DNA of 64,000 nt from CAMYMQ01 sp963730305 (GTDB lineage Bacteria > Pseudomonadota > Alphaproteobacteria > Bin65), in the NCBI GenBank assembly GCA_963730305.1, contig CAVSRB010000007.1:186001-250000 (forward strand), in the 5' to 3' direction. The translations under genes were made by a program, and so were the position numbers. Below are positions 8,947 through 19,493 of the stretch, piece by piece. Positions within the stretch are counted from its first letter, which is position 1; each line of letters begins with the position of its first letter. The notes beneath the pieces are model-generated. The model made no database searches, had not been told where the DNA came from, and worked only from the letters and a program-made list of their open reading frames with translations.

Positions 8947-10941
8947 GTGCTCGAGCGAACCGATTGGAACAGGATCGGCCACCTTGTCTTCGTCGGCACG
9001 ATCCTCGCCTACAGCGTCTGGTACGCGTTCGACGCGATCGGCACCGTCGAGAACATCGAGAGCGCGATGGCCGTCGTGGTCTGCGCGGCGCTGTGCACCG
9101 TCCTCGGCGTCCTGATCCTCGTCCGCGAAGGCTTCAGGACCCGGACCGCCGTGCCGGCCGACGCGTCCGCGCCGCTGGCGAGCCCCGCCCTGATCTGCGC
9201 CGCCACCGTCGCCTATGTCGTGCTGATCGCGGTGATCGGCATCGAGGTGCCCACCTTCCTCTACATCGCCTGCCTCGCCTGGCTGCTCGGGGTGCGCTCG
9301 ATCCTGATCAACCTGTTCTATTCGGCCGCCTTCACCGGCCTGCTGGTGTGGATGGTCTACACCTTCGCCGACGCGCCGGAGCCGATCGTCCGCCTCTTCG
9401 GGACGGAACTCGTGATCGACCTGTCCGCCCTCTCCGGCGCGTTCCACCTGCTCGGCAGCGAGTGGGCCGCCTGGCTGTGGATCGTCCCGGGCGTCCTGAT
9501 CGGCGTGGTCAGCGGCGCGATCCCGGGCTTCAACTCGGCGATCGCCATGGTGATCCTGCTGCCGGCGACCGTGTTCATGGATTTCCTCAGCGCCATCGTC
9601 TTCCTGACCTCGATCTGGACGGGCGGCTCGTTCGGCGCCGGCGTGCCGTCGATCCTGTTGAACGTGCCGGGCAGCCCGGCCGCGGTCGCCACCGCCTTCG
9701 ACGGCCACCCGATGACGACCAAGGGCCTGCACAACCAAGCCCTCGGCATGGCGCTGGCGGCCTCGGTGGTGAGTTCCGCGGCCAGCTACCTCATCCTCGT
9801 CGTCCTGATCGGCCCGATCGCCGAGCTCGTCGTCCGCATGGGGCCGACCGAGATGCTCGTGGTCCTGGTCTGGGGCCTCACCCTGGTCGCCTCGCTCGGG
9901 CGCGAAGGCATGCTCAAGGGCCTGTTCGCGACCGTCGTCGGCGTCCTGCTCGGCACCATCGGCAGCAGCGTGATGGGCGACATCCGCGGGACCATGGGCA
10001 TCCCCCACCTGATGGAGGGCATCCCCAAGATCGCCGCCCTGGTCGGCCTGTTCGCCATCGGCGAGATGCTGTTCCTCGCCCGCGGCGGCGGCACCGCGCA
10101 CCTCGACGGCCGGCAGACGATCAGCCTCGGCCGGATCTGGGCGGGTGTCGGCCAGACCTTCCGCTATCCAGTGGTTCTCGCCCGGGGCGCCGTGATCGGG
10201 GCGTGCATCGGCGCCCTGCCGGGCGTCGGCGCGTCGATCGCCAACCTGATGTCCTACCACGCCGCGCGGCGGCGCTCGCGCCATCCGGAACGTTTCGGGA
10301 CCGGCACCCCGGAAGGCGTCGTCGCCGCGGAGTTGGCCAACAGCAGCTCCGAGGGCGGGTCGATGGCGACCATGCTGGTCTTCGGCATCCCCGGCTCCGG
10401 CGGCACCGCGATCATGCTCAGCGCCTTCGCCCTGCACGACGTCACCGCCGGCCCGGAATTCTTCGTCCAGAAGCAGCACGTGGTCTACGCGATCCTGCTG
10501 GCGAACGTGCTGGAGGCGCTGGCGCTGTTCGCGATCGGCCTCGCCTTCGTCCGCTTCGCCGCGAACATCATCCGGGTGCCGCTGCGCTTCCTGATCCCGG
10601 CGGTGTTCGCCTCGACCGTGATCGGCGGCTACCTGATGACCGACAACATGGCCGGCCCGGTGACCGTCGTCTTCTTCGGCATCGTCGGCTACGTCATGCG
10701 GCTCTATGGCTACCCGGTCGCCGCCATGGTGATCGGGCTGCTGCTCGGCACCAAGGTCGAGTTCGAGTTCACCCGCAGTCTGCAGATCAGCGGCGGCGAG
10801 CTGTCCTACCTGCTCGACCGGCCGATGACCCTCGTCCTCGCGGCGGCGATGATCGTGTCGATCGTCTCGCCCGCCATCGTCAATGCCTGGCGCCGCGGCA
10901 GGGCCCGGCGCCGGACGCTATCCCAAACCCACGCGAATTAG
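8947..10941 (+). CDS. Fused TctB-TctA tripartite tricarboxylate transporter membrane protein
   Basis: About 664 residues. The N-terminal 150 or so form four hydrophobic segments like the small TctB subunit (HLVFVGTILAYSVWYAF onwards). The rest is a TctA-type protein of about 500 residues with conserved motifs: GVVSGAIPGFNSAIAM, LNVPGSPAAVATAFDGHPM, GALPGVGASIANLMSYHAA and VFGIPGSGGTAIML. Usually tctB and tctA are separate genes; here the single frame is intact across the junction near residue 155. The start is a GTG with GGAG eight bases upstream. The protein sits in the inner membrane and moves the TctC-bound carboxylate with an ion gradient. Confidence 0.85.
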   Translation: MLERTDWNRIGHLVFVGTILAYSVWYAFDAIGTVENIESAMAVVVCAALCTVLGVLILVREGFRTRTAVPADASAPLASPALICAATVAYVVLIAVIGIEVPTFLYIACLAWLLGVRSILINLFYSAAFTGLLVWMVYTFADAPEPIVRLFGTELVIDLSALSGAFHLLGSEWAAWLWIVPGVLIGVVSGAIPGFNSAIAMVILLPATVFMDFLSAIVFLTSIWTGGSFGAGVPSILLNVPGSPAAVATAFDGHPMTTKGLHNQALGMALAASVVSSAASYLILVVLIGPIAELVVRMGPTEMLVVLVWGLTLVASLGREGMLKGLFATVVGVLLGTIGSSVMGDIRGTMGIPHLMEGIPKIAALVGLFAIGEMLFLARGGGTAHLDGRQTISLGRIWAGVGQTFRYPVVLARGAVIGACIGALPGVGASIANLMSYHAARRRSRHPERFGTGTPEGVVAAELANSSSEGGSMATMLVFGIPGSGGTAIMLSAFALHDVTAGPEFFVQKQHVVYAILLANVLEALALFAIGLAFVRFAANIIRVPLRFLIPAVFASTVIGGYLMTDNMAGPVTVVFFGIVGYVMRLYGYPVAAMVIGLLLGTKVEFEFTRSLQISGGELSYLLDRPMTLVLAAAMIVSIVSPAIVNAWRRGRARRRTLSQTHAN

Positions 10942-10950
10942 GAGAGAGAC

Positions 10951-11802
10951 ATGCAAGTCGTCAGGAGCGAAGACGTCCAACCCTGGTCGAGCGCCGGCCA
11001 GCACAGGAGCCCTGGACTGGAGTTCCGCGACCTGCTGCGAGGGACGGAGGGCGCCAAGGACAATTTCTGGATGACTCTCGTGCAGGCGGACGGAAATTTC
11101 TACTCGCCGCGCCACCGGCACAACTTCGACCAGCTCCGCTTCTGCCTCGAGGGCAGGATGAGCGTCGGCCCGGACCTCTACCTCGAGGCCGGACAGATCG
11201 GCTTCTTCCCGGAGGGCCAGTATTACGGGCCCCAGCAGGACACCCATCCCAACCGGGCGATGGTGCTCCAGTTCGGCGGCATGAGCCGCTGCGGCTTCGT
11301 CAGCCGCAAGCAGCTGTTCGCGGCGCAGGAAGTGCTGCGCGAGAACGGGACCTTCGAGAAGGGCGTGTACAAGCGGACGTCGGGCGAGGGCCGCAAGAAC
11401 CAGGACGGGTTCGAGGCGATCTATGAGCAGGTCTTCGGTCATTCCTTCACCTACCCGAAGCCGCGCTACGAGCAGACGGTCATCATGACCGCCGACAATT
11501 TCGAGTGGGTGCCGAACGGGACCAAGGGCGTCGCCCACAAGCTGCTCGGCGTCTTCACCGAGCGGGAGATCCGGCTGGAGATGACCCGCCTCGACAGCGG
11601 CGCCGCCGTCGAGATGCCGGGCCGGCCGGGGCAATCGATCTTCTTCGTGGTCAAGGGCAGCGGCCAGGCGGGTGCCGACAAGACGGACGGCGACGCCTAC
11701 AGCCAGTACACGGCGATCGAGGCCGCGTCCGGCGAGGCGATCGCGGTCACGGCCGGCGAGCCGTCCGAAATCCTGCGGGTGACCCTGCCGCCGCTGAACT
11801 GA
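10951..11802 (+). CDS. Bicupin-like protein of the tct operon
   Basis: A 283-residue cytoplasmic protein without signal peptide. The N-terminal half has a cupin pattern: SPRHRHNFDQLRFCLEG with two His and downstream Glu, then a second motif around GQIGFFPEGQYYGPQ and an HPN turn. The second half resembles a degenerate cupin (MPGRPGQSIFFVVKGSGQAG). Ten bases separate it from the tctBA stop and AGGAGAGA precedes the ATG, so it is co-transcribed with the transporter. A metal-dependent enzyme acting on the imported compound is plausible. I do not recognise a specific characterised family. Confidence 0.65.
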   Translation: MQVVRSEDVQPWSSAGQHRSPGLEFRDLLRGTEGAKDNFWMTLVQADGNFYSPRHRHNFDQLRFCLEGRMSVGPDLYLEAGQIGFFPEGQYYGPQQDTHPNRAMVLQFGGMSRCGFVSRKQLFAAQEVLRENGTFEKGVYKRTSGEGRKNQDGFEAIYEQVFGHSFTYPKPRYEQTVIMTADNFEWVPNGTKGVAHKLLGVFTEREIRLEMTRLDSGAAVEMPGRPGQSIFFVVKGSGQAGADKTDGDAYSQYTAIEAASGEAIAVTAGEPSEILRVTLPPLN

Positions 11803-12189
11803 GGAGGGAAAACGGGGAGCTCCTCGCCGGGGCTCCCCTGCTCCACCGTCGCACGCGTCGCCGGTGTGCAGGACAGGCCGGCAACCACGCCCGCTCGGCC
11901 CCGCCGCACGACAGCACTATTCGCTAATCGCACCGGCGGATACCTGCTACGCTGCGCCCAGCCGTTGCTCGGAACTCCGCAAGCTCCCCGGTCGGGGGCC
12001 TTCGATGGGGAAGCCATCGACTAGGAAATGGCACTTTTGCGGGGGAAATGTCTGCGACCGCGCCTGACAAAGATGGCGTTCGCCCGGGCGATCCAACGCT
12101 GCCACCCGCGCGATCCCGCTCTCGCCGACCGGTTGTGACGCAACCGTCCGCTCGGCGGCCGCCGGCCCGCCCGACAAAAGGAATGCCGA
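11803..12189. other. Intergenic region with a candidate terminator hairpin
   Basis: A 387-bp region with no gene I can support. Just after the bicupin stop is a 7-bp stem GGGGAGC/GCTCCCC (11814-11838) with an 11-base loop but no T tract, a possible weak terminator. A second perfect dyad, TCGATGG-GGAAG-CCATCGA, lies at 12002-12020 and could be regulatory or an RNA hairpin. Nothing else is evident. Confidence 0.35.
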
Positions 12190-12828
12190 ATGCCGCCTCG
12201 AAGCTCATGGTCTCGCCGCTTGCTGGTGGCCGGTATCGCCGTCGTTCTAGCCTCTCTCGCGGCACCGTCCCTGGCCGCGCAGAAAGACAATTTCATCATC
12301 GTGCCGGGTCAGAGCTTCGGCCCGATCAAGAAGGGGGCGACACTGGCCGGGCTGCTGCGGATTTACGGAAAGGCGAACGTCCAGGTTCGAACCGAGCAGC
12401 CGCCGCATGCCGATTTCATGAAGCAGCGCGCGGCCGTCATCTTCCCGGGAACGCCCAACGAAGCAATCGCCTTCCTGTCGGCGCGAGGAAACCGCGTCGA
12501 GAGTGTCGTGGTCGTCAAACGGGGCGGCCGGTGGCATACCCGAAAAGGGCTCAAGATCGGCCTCGGTCTCGCCGAGATGGAACGCCTCTACGGCGGACCG
12601 TTCGCGATCACCGGCTTCGGCCGCGATGGCGGTGGTGCGATCAACACCGTGCCCGCGAACGCGCCAGCCCGCGACCTGTATGTCCGCTTCGCGCCGACGT
12701 CGAAAGCCCCGACCTCCCAGGCCGATTCGGCGGCCCTCGAGGCCGAAAGAGGCTTTCGCTCTGACCATCCGGCGGCGCGGCGCGCCAAGCTCGTCGTCAG
12801 CGTGATCTGGTGGGACCTCGCGCGATGA
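12190..12828 (+). CDS. Secreted protein of unknown function
   Basis: A 212-residue protein with a clear Sec signal peptide (RRLLVAGIAVVLASLAAPSLAAQ). The mature part begins with IIVPGQSFGPIKKGATLAGLLRIYG and repeats the idea later in HTRKGLKIGLGLAEMERLYGGPF. This resembles the short pattern in periplasmic proteins where an x-x-G-I-x-x-G-x-T helix precedes a Gly, but I do not recognise a named family. It is followed by another secreted protein 44 bp downstream on the same strand and the two may be co-expressed. Confidence 0.65.
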   Translation: MPPRSSWSRRLLVAGIAVVLASLAAPSLAAQKDNFIIVPGQSFGPIKKGATLAGLLRIYGKANVQVRTEQPPHADFMKQRAAVIFPGTPNEAIAFLSARGNRVESVVVVKRGGRWHTRKGLKIGLGLAEMERLYGGPFAITGFGRDGGGAINTVPANAPARDLYVRFAPTSKAPTSQADSAALEAERGFRSDHPAARRAKLVVSVIWWDLAR

Positions 12829-12872
12829 CGCGACCGGCCAGGGCGTGGATGACAGGGCGTGGATGACGGAGG

Positions 12873-13808
12873 ATGAGAGCCATTCCATGCGCGATTCTTC
12901 TCCTCATCGCATCCGTCGGCGCGGCGCACGGCTTCGGCACGATCAATCACGCCGGCCAGTCGGCGGAACATGGCAGGATTACGCGGATCGCCCTGAAGCC
13001 ATTTCGGCTCGGACCGAAAACAATGTCGGAAATAGCGGGTCGTGGCGGACGCTTCGGCGCCGTCGGCGCGGCCGATCACCCGAAACGCGGCCTGCTTTCC
13101 GTGTCTACCGCACACTGCTCCGGTGCCGACCACCTTGCCGTGGCGGGCTATCCGCAGAGCCGGCAGGCAGCCGGCGAACGGCTCCAGGCGTGCCGGCGAT
13201 GGATCTTCGCCAACCTGAACCGGGCGGTCGTCGCCGCGGGCCGGCTGGTCGATTCCCAGGGCCGGCTCAGGACCCGGCAAATGGCGACGGTCTTTCCGTG
13301 CGTCTACATGGGCACGAGCGGGCGCGCCAAGTGTGACCTGCTCGGCGCAATGGGCTTGGCCTTTCATGCGGCGCAGGATTTCTACGCGCACTCGAATTGG
13401 GTCGACATAGCGCAAAAGGGTCGTATCCATCCCGGCAACCCGCCCGGTCTGGGCAACGCGTCGCGCGCCGCATGGCTGGACCCGCGGCGGAATCAGGCGA
13501 TGCCCAAGGGGCTGATCAGCGGGTGTTTCGAGGGCCTGCCCGAAAGGAGCTATTGTGCGGGGCGGGTCCGGCACGCCGACCTGAACAAGGACCTCGGCCA
13601 GATCGACGTCCGACGAGAAAGCATTGGCCCCGGTCTGACGCCGCGGGGCAGGATCAACGGCAATTTTGCCCGCGCCGTGCGCGCTGCGATCGCCGATACC
13701 CGGGACAAATGGGCCTATTTCGAAGCTCGGGTCCTCGCGACCTATGGGCAGAAACGCGGCAAGCGAATCCTCTGCGCCACCCGCCAAGACGATCCTTCCG
13801 GCTGTTGA
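12873..13808 (+). CDS. Secreted CinY/phospholipase C-like zinc-binding protein
   Basis: A 311-residue protein with a signal peptide ending near GAAHGF. The mature sequence starts FGTINHAGQSAEHGRITRIA, and residues about 165-180 read GLAFHAAQDFYAHSNWVDIA. The combination of an early INxxGQ..EH element and HxxxDFxxHSNW is that of the CinY and zinc-dependent phospholipase C/P1-nuclease-like fold, where His and Asp residues bind metal ions. Enzymatic activity is not shown; an extracellular or periplasmic hydrolase is the best guess. Six or more Cys in the mature part suggest disulfides. Confidence 0.65.
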   Translation: MRAIPCAILLLIASVGAAHGFGTINHAGQSAEHGRITRIALKPFRLGPKTMSEIAGRGGRFGAVGAADHPKRGLLSVSTAHCSGADHLAVAGYPQSRQAAGERLQACRRWIFANLNRAVVAAGRLVDSQGRLRTRQMATVFPCVYMGTSGRAKCDLLGAMGLAFHAAQDFYAHSNWVDIAQKGRIHPGNPPGLGNASRAAWLDPRRNQAMPKGLISGCFEGLPERSYCAGRVRHADLNKDLGQIDVRRESIGPGLTPRGRINGNFARAVRAAIADTRDKWAYFEARVLATYGQKRGKRILCATRQDDPSGC

Positions 13809-13987
13809 GTGGGCGTCACGGGTCGTCGGTTTCGTCCCGGCCGGCCGAGCGAACGGTAGAGCGCTTCGCGCACGACAAGGCCGTCCGCAACGAGGACGCG
13901 CGACGCGCAAAAAAGGCCGGATTTCAGCGACCAAGCGCGCCGGAAGCGACTGGCACTCCGGCGACTAAATCGCAGAGACGGATGGCC

Positions 13988-14262
13988 TCAGCAGCTCCTG
14001 TCGCATTGGTTCTTGCGCCTGCCGCACATCGACAGGTCGTTGGCGTAGCGAGACGTCGCGGCGCGTTTCGAAGCCGAACTATGGGAGTAGTTGTATTTGG
14101 CTATGCCCTTGCATTGCCTGTCCTGCTTGTAGCAGGCCACGGCGCACGACTGCCGCCGGGCATCCGACTTGGAGGGAGGGGGCGAAGACGTGCAGCCGAC
14201 ACCGGCGACTCCGACGAACAACAGCACGGAAAGTGACTTGAAAAGGCCATTCCGAATAATGG

Positions 14263-14266
<4 letters not shown>
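13988..14266 (-). CDS. Small Cys-rich lipoprotein
   Basis: A 92-residue ORF starting at a TTG whose last bases overlap the glmS stop (TTGA), so translational coupling is likely. The N-terminus is a lipoprotein signal with hydrophobic core SLSVLLFVGVAGVGC, giving an acylated Cys. The mature part is basic and contains five more Cys (SCAVACYKQDRQC, SMCGRRKNQC, RSC), suited to disulfides in the periplasm. I recognise no family. The start is certain only in that no ATG is available upstream of the signal peptide. Confidence 0.55.
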
Positions 14267-16107
<1,841 letters not shown>

Positions 16108-16131
16108 GTGAGCTGTCCTGTTCCTGACCGA

Positions 16132-17488
16132 CTATTTCTTCTGCTTGGCCTTCTCGGCGGCCTTCTTCTCACGGAAGCGGGCAGCACCCTTGGGGATCTC
16201 GACCTGCTTGGACCGCTCGATCGCGAGCGCGTCCGGCTCGACGTCGCGGGTGATCGTCGACCCGGCGCCGACGATGGCGCCGTCGCCGATGGTGACCGGC
16301 GCGACCAGCGCGCTGTTCGAGCCGATGAAGGCGCCCTTGCCGATGATCGTCTTCGACTTGAGGAAGCCGTCGTAGTTGCAGGTGATCGTGCCGGCGCCGA
16401 TATTGGCCGCCGCGCCGACCTCGGCGTCGCCCAGATAGGTCAGGTGGTTGGCCTTGGCGCCCTCGCCCAGCACCGCGTTCTTGACCTCGACGAAGTTGCC
16501 GACCCGCGACCTGGCGCCCAGCTTGGCGCCGGGCCTGAGCCGGGCGAACGGACCGACCTGCGCCCCCGCTCCGACCTCGGCGCCTTCGAGATGGCTGTAG
16601 GCGCGGATCTCCGCGCCGTCGCCGACCGTGACCCCGGGCCCGAACACGACGTGGGGCTCGACCACGACGTCGCTGCCCAGCTCGGTGTCCCACGAGAAAT
16701 AGACCGTGGTCGGGTCGCGCAGGGTGACCCCGGCGGCCATCGCCGCGGCGCGCCGGCGGGTCTGGAACACCGCCTCGGCCACGGCGAGGTCGGCGCGGTC
16801 GTCGACCCCCATCAGCTCGTCGGGGTCGGCCTCGATGAAGCCGCAGCGGCGCTGCGCCTGGCGGCGCCAGCGCGACGATGTCGGTCAGGTAGTATTCGCC
16901 CTTGGCGTTGTCGTTGCCGACCCGGTCGATCAGGTCGAACAGGATCGCGCCGTCGACCGCCATGACGCCGGAATTGCACAGGCCGATCTTCAGTTGCTCG
17001 GGGCTGGCGTCGCGCGCCTCGACGATCTCGGTCAGCGCGCCGTCGTCCTCGGTGACCAGCCGGCCGTAGAGCGCGGGGTCCTCGGGCCGGAAGCCGAGCA
17101 CGACCACCCCGAAGTCGCCCTCCTCCCGCTTGGCGACCATCGCCGCCAGCGTCTCGGCGCGCATCAGCGGCGTGTCGCCGTAGAGGATCAGCACGGTGCC
17201 GCCGACCCCGGCGAGGACGTCGCGGGCGGCCTTGACCGCGTCGGCGGTGCCGCTCTGGTCGGTCTGGACCGCGACCGGCGTCGGCGCCACGGCGGGGCCG
17301 ACGTCGTCGGCCATGTCCGGGCCGATCACGACCACCGACCGCTCGGCGCCGATACGCGCGACCGTGTCGAGCACGTGGCGGACCATCGCCCGGCCGCCGA
17401 CGGCATGCAGCACCTTGGGCAGCGCGGATTTCATGCGCGTGCCCTTGCCGGCGGCGAGGATAACGGCGGAAACGGTGGAAGCTGTCAT
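16132..17488 (-). CDS. glmU: Bifunctional GlcNAc-1-P uridyltransferase / GlcN-1-P acetyltransferase (frameshifted)
   Basis: GlmU makes UDP-GlcNAc. The N-terminal domain (VILAAGKGTRMKSALPKVLH, QTDQSGTADAV, YGDTPLM) is in the first frame up to about YYLTDIVALA. One missing base near 16866-16872 moves the rest into another frame, which continues with CGFIEADPDELMGV and the left-handed beta-helix acetyltransferase (GRxEAR-like region, VKNAVLGEGAKANHLTYLGD, NIGAGTITCNYDG). Restoring one C in the GC run gives a seamless protein of about 452 residues. As the enzyme is normally essential, the break is most likely a sequencing error. The ATG beginning MTASTVSAVILAAG is chosen over an upstream start. 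Confidence 0.9.
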
Positions 17489-17676
17489 GATGATCGGTCG
17501 AAGCACCCGAAGGCGGGGATCACGCAAGGACTGTGCCACATTCGGATTCCGCCATCCAAGTCACGAAATGTTTCGCAGTGTGATAGATGGCCCGTGGTTA
17601 GGAAATCGTAAACGCCGCCGCGAAAACCGCAGCGTTGCTTGGTTTTCAGCCTCCGGTTTAGGATCCTCCACCGCGA

Positions 17677-17937
17677 TCAACGGAACGGAGACGGGCCGAG
17701 ATAGACCGTGCGCGGCGACGTCGCCGCCCCCGCGGCCGCACCGATCACGCCGCCGAGCAGCGCACCGGCCCATTCATTGCCCCCGGTGGCGGCGGTGATC
17801 GCGGCCCCCGTGACCGCGCCCAGCGCGCCGCCGGTGACGGCGCGGTCGCTGGGCAGGGTGCCGCAGGCGGACAGCAGGCCGACGATGGGCGCGACGAGGA
17901 CCAGGGTTCTCAGGAAATGGACGGTCGAAGTCTGCAT
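17677..17937 (-). CDS. Glycine-zipper outer-membrane lipoprotein (paralog 1)
   Basis: An 86-residue lipoprotein from the ATG of MQTSTVHFLRT. The lipobox is GLLSAC. The mature chain has SDRAVTGGALGAVTGAAITA and then GALLGGVIGAAAGAAT: glycine-zipper repeats (GxxxG spacing) as found in small outer-membrane or cell-envelope proteins such as SlyB/YMGG types. Its order CGT-DRAVTGGALGA-TGG-SPR-VYLG is shared with the gene at 18649-18927, so the two are paralogs. Function unknown; membrane-associated oligomers are likely. Confidence 0.7.
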   Translation of the reverse strand: MQTSTVHFLRTLVLVAPIVGLLSACGTLPSDRAVTGGALGAVTGAAITAATGGNEWAGALLGGVIGAAAGAATSPRTVYLGPSPFR

Positions 17938-18167
17938 TGTACATCTCCATTGCGCGTACGCCCCGGGATGTACGGAACTCACGATCGAGCGCAATTACGC
18001 CCGCGGCTGGCGCTCCCATTCGGAAGCACAGCGTCATTGCCCGACCCGCCGGCACCAGATCGGCCGGCGCATCGGGCCCTCATGACGTTGATATGGCCGC
18101 GGACGCGTCGGCGTTCAAGCCGCCAGGTAACGGCCCGGATCCGGAAAGCAGGCGCCTGCCGGCAGGA

Positions 18168-18476
18168 TCAGTAGTCGTAATAGCGCCGGTGATAGTAGCG
18201 GTGCCGATAGTAGGGCCGGCCGTAGTAGCCCGGCGGCGGCGGCGTGGTCGCCGCGCCGGTGAACGCACCGACGACGCCGCCGATCGCCGCGCCGACGCCC
18301 AGCCGCCCGCCGGTGATCGCGGCCGCGGCGGTGCCCAGTCCGGCGCCGATCAGGCCGCCGACGACGGCGCGGTGGGCCGGATTATAGGGATTGTACGGGT
18401 CGTGATAGTAGTGATGGCAGCCGGCGCCAAGCCCGGCCAGCGGCAGCAGAATCGCCGCGACCTTCAACGCACCCAT
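18168..18476 (-). CDS. Glycine-zipper lipoprotein with Tyr/His/Arg-rich tail
   Basis: A 102-residue lipoprotein. The signal ends at the lipobox GLGAGC. The mature part starts with HHYYHDPYNPYNP, has a glycine-zipper core (GGLIGAGLGTAAAAITGG, GVGAAIGGVVGAFTGAA) and ends in a low-complexity tail PYYRHRYYHRRYYDY. It lies between two paralogous glycine-zipper lipoproteins on the same strand but differs at both termini. The aromatic, basic tail resembles envelope proteins that touch polysaccharide or nucleic acid, which is only a guess. Confidence 0.65.
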   Translation of the reverse strand: MGALKVAAILLPLAGLGAGCHHYYHDPYNPYNPAHRAVVGGLIGAGLGTAAAAITGGRLGVGAAIGGVVGAFTGAATTPPPPGYYGRPYYRHRYYHRRYYDY

Positions 18477-18593
18477 GACCTACTCCTCTGTACGCCTGTC
18501 TTGTTCTGATTCTTTGTTCGTTGAGCGGAATACGGCCTCGAACGGCCGCGCGTGCCCTTGATGGGGCATTTGGCCGAGCCCGAGGCGGGCGCG

Positions 18594-18624
18594 AAAACGG
18601 CGCCGCGACCAGGCGCGGCGCCGT
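18594..18624 (-). terminator. Rho-independent terminator after the glycine-zipper gene at 18649-18927
   Basis: A perfect 11-bp stem ACGGCGCCGCG/CGCGGCGCCGT with a 6-base loop. Read on the minus strand the stem is followed by TTTTCGC, and it begins 24 bp past the stop codon of the minus-strand lipoprotein gene. This is the clearest terminator of the window. Confidence 0.75.
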
Positions 18625-18648
18625 CCTTCGGTCGGCGAGAAACCGGCG

Positions 18649-18927
18649 TCAGTGGCGATACCGGCGGTCCCGCCACACGGGCCGGCCGAGATAGACATCG
18701 CGCGGCGACGTCAGCGCGCCGAGGGCGGCGCCGCCGATACCGCCGATGATCGCGCCGGTCGCGGGGTTGCCGCCGGTGACGGCGCCGAGGGTGGCGCCGG
18801 TCGCGGCGCCCAACGCACCGCCGGTGACGGCGCGGTCGCCAGGATTAGTGCCGCAGGCCGCCATCAGGGCGACCATCGGCAGGACCAGAACGAGGCGTGT
18901 CGTCTTTCGGGGGACGGGGATAGTCAT
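18649..18927 (-). CDS. Glycine-zipper outer-membrane lipoprotein (paralog 2)
   Basis: A 92-residue lipoprotein from the ATG of MTIPVPRKTTR, preceded by AAGGAGCGCAACG. The lipobox is LMAAC. The core DRAVTGGALGAATGATLGAV and GAIIGGIGGAALGAL is a glycine zipper. It matches the protein at 17677-17937 over almost the whole mature length, including the SPR-VYLG ending. A strong terminator follows, so it forms its own transcription unit. Function unknown. Confidence 0.7.
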   Translation of the reverse strand: MTIPVPRKTTRLVLVLPMVALMAACGTNPGDRAVTGGALGAATGATLGAVTGGNPATGAIIGGIGGAALGALTSPRDVYLGRPVWRDRRYRH

Positions 18928-19015
18928 CGTTGCGCTCCTTTCCACGGAACGGTTTGCACGGCGGTTGAAAGGCACGGGTCGGACCGGCAGCGGGCCGGTC
19001 GGGGGACCACGGCGC

Positions 19016-19330
19016 CTACATGCCGCGGGCCTTCTGGTAGCAATAGGCGGCGAGCTGCTGGACCATGTGCCGGGTGGTTGCCTCTTTCGGGTTCTTCTTC
19101 AGCGTGTTGGCGAATTTGTCGTAGCTCTCCTGGGTCCAATGCCGGCTCATTTCGCTCGACATGCAGCCACAGGCGCGCTGGCAGGTCGCGCGATCGAGGT
19201 TCTCGACGCAACGCTGCACACAGGTCGTCCTGTAGCCGTTCAAGGTCTTCTCGGACAGATTGGCCGCCTGGGCGGCCGACGGCGCGAGCGCGGGCCCGAT
19301 CAAGAGGGCCAGGGCGATCATCAGGCGCAT
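19016..19330 (-). CDS. Secreted small Cys-rich protein
   Basis: A 104-residue protein from the ATG of MRLMIALALLIGPALAPSAA, a Sec signal peptide cleaved near AQAA. GGAGGGAAG precedes the start. The mature part has six Cys (TTCVQRCVEN, TCQRACGCM, YCYQKA), in CxxxC pairs, and an amphipathic C-terminal half. The CxxxC pairs separated by helices resemble helical-hairpin disulfide proteins. No family recognised; probably periplasmic. Confidence 0.6.
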   Translation of the reverse strand: MRLMIALALLIGPALAPSAAQAANLSEKTLNGYRTTCVQRCVENLDRATCQRACGCMSSEMSRHWTQESYDKFANTLKKNPKEATTRHMVQQLAAYCYQKARGM

Positions 19331-19493
19331 CGGCTTCCCTCCGGTTGACGTTGGGCTGCCCAGATCACTAGGCCGCGCCGCCCGCGACCGCACTTACCTG
19401 TGTTAACCGCGCGCCCAGCCTGTGTTGACCGCCCCGCCCGGCGCCCGCACCGTCGGCCTTGACCGCAGGGACTTCCTGGGCCAAGAGCCCTCG

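Noticed and set aside
8596..10479. 627-residue minus-strand open frame opposite tctB-tctA
   Set aside because: Asp/Glu/Arg/Ala-rich shadow with no recognisable motif.
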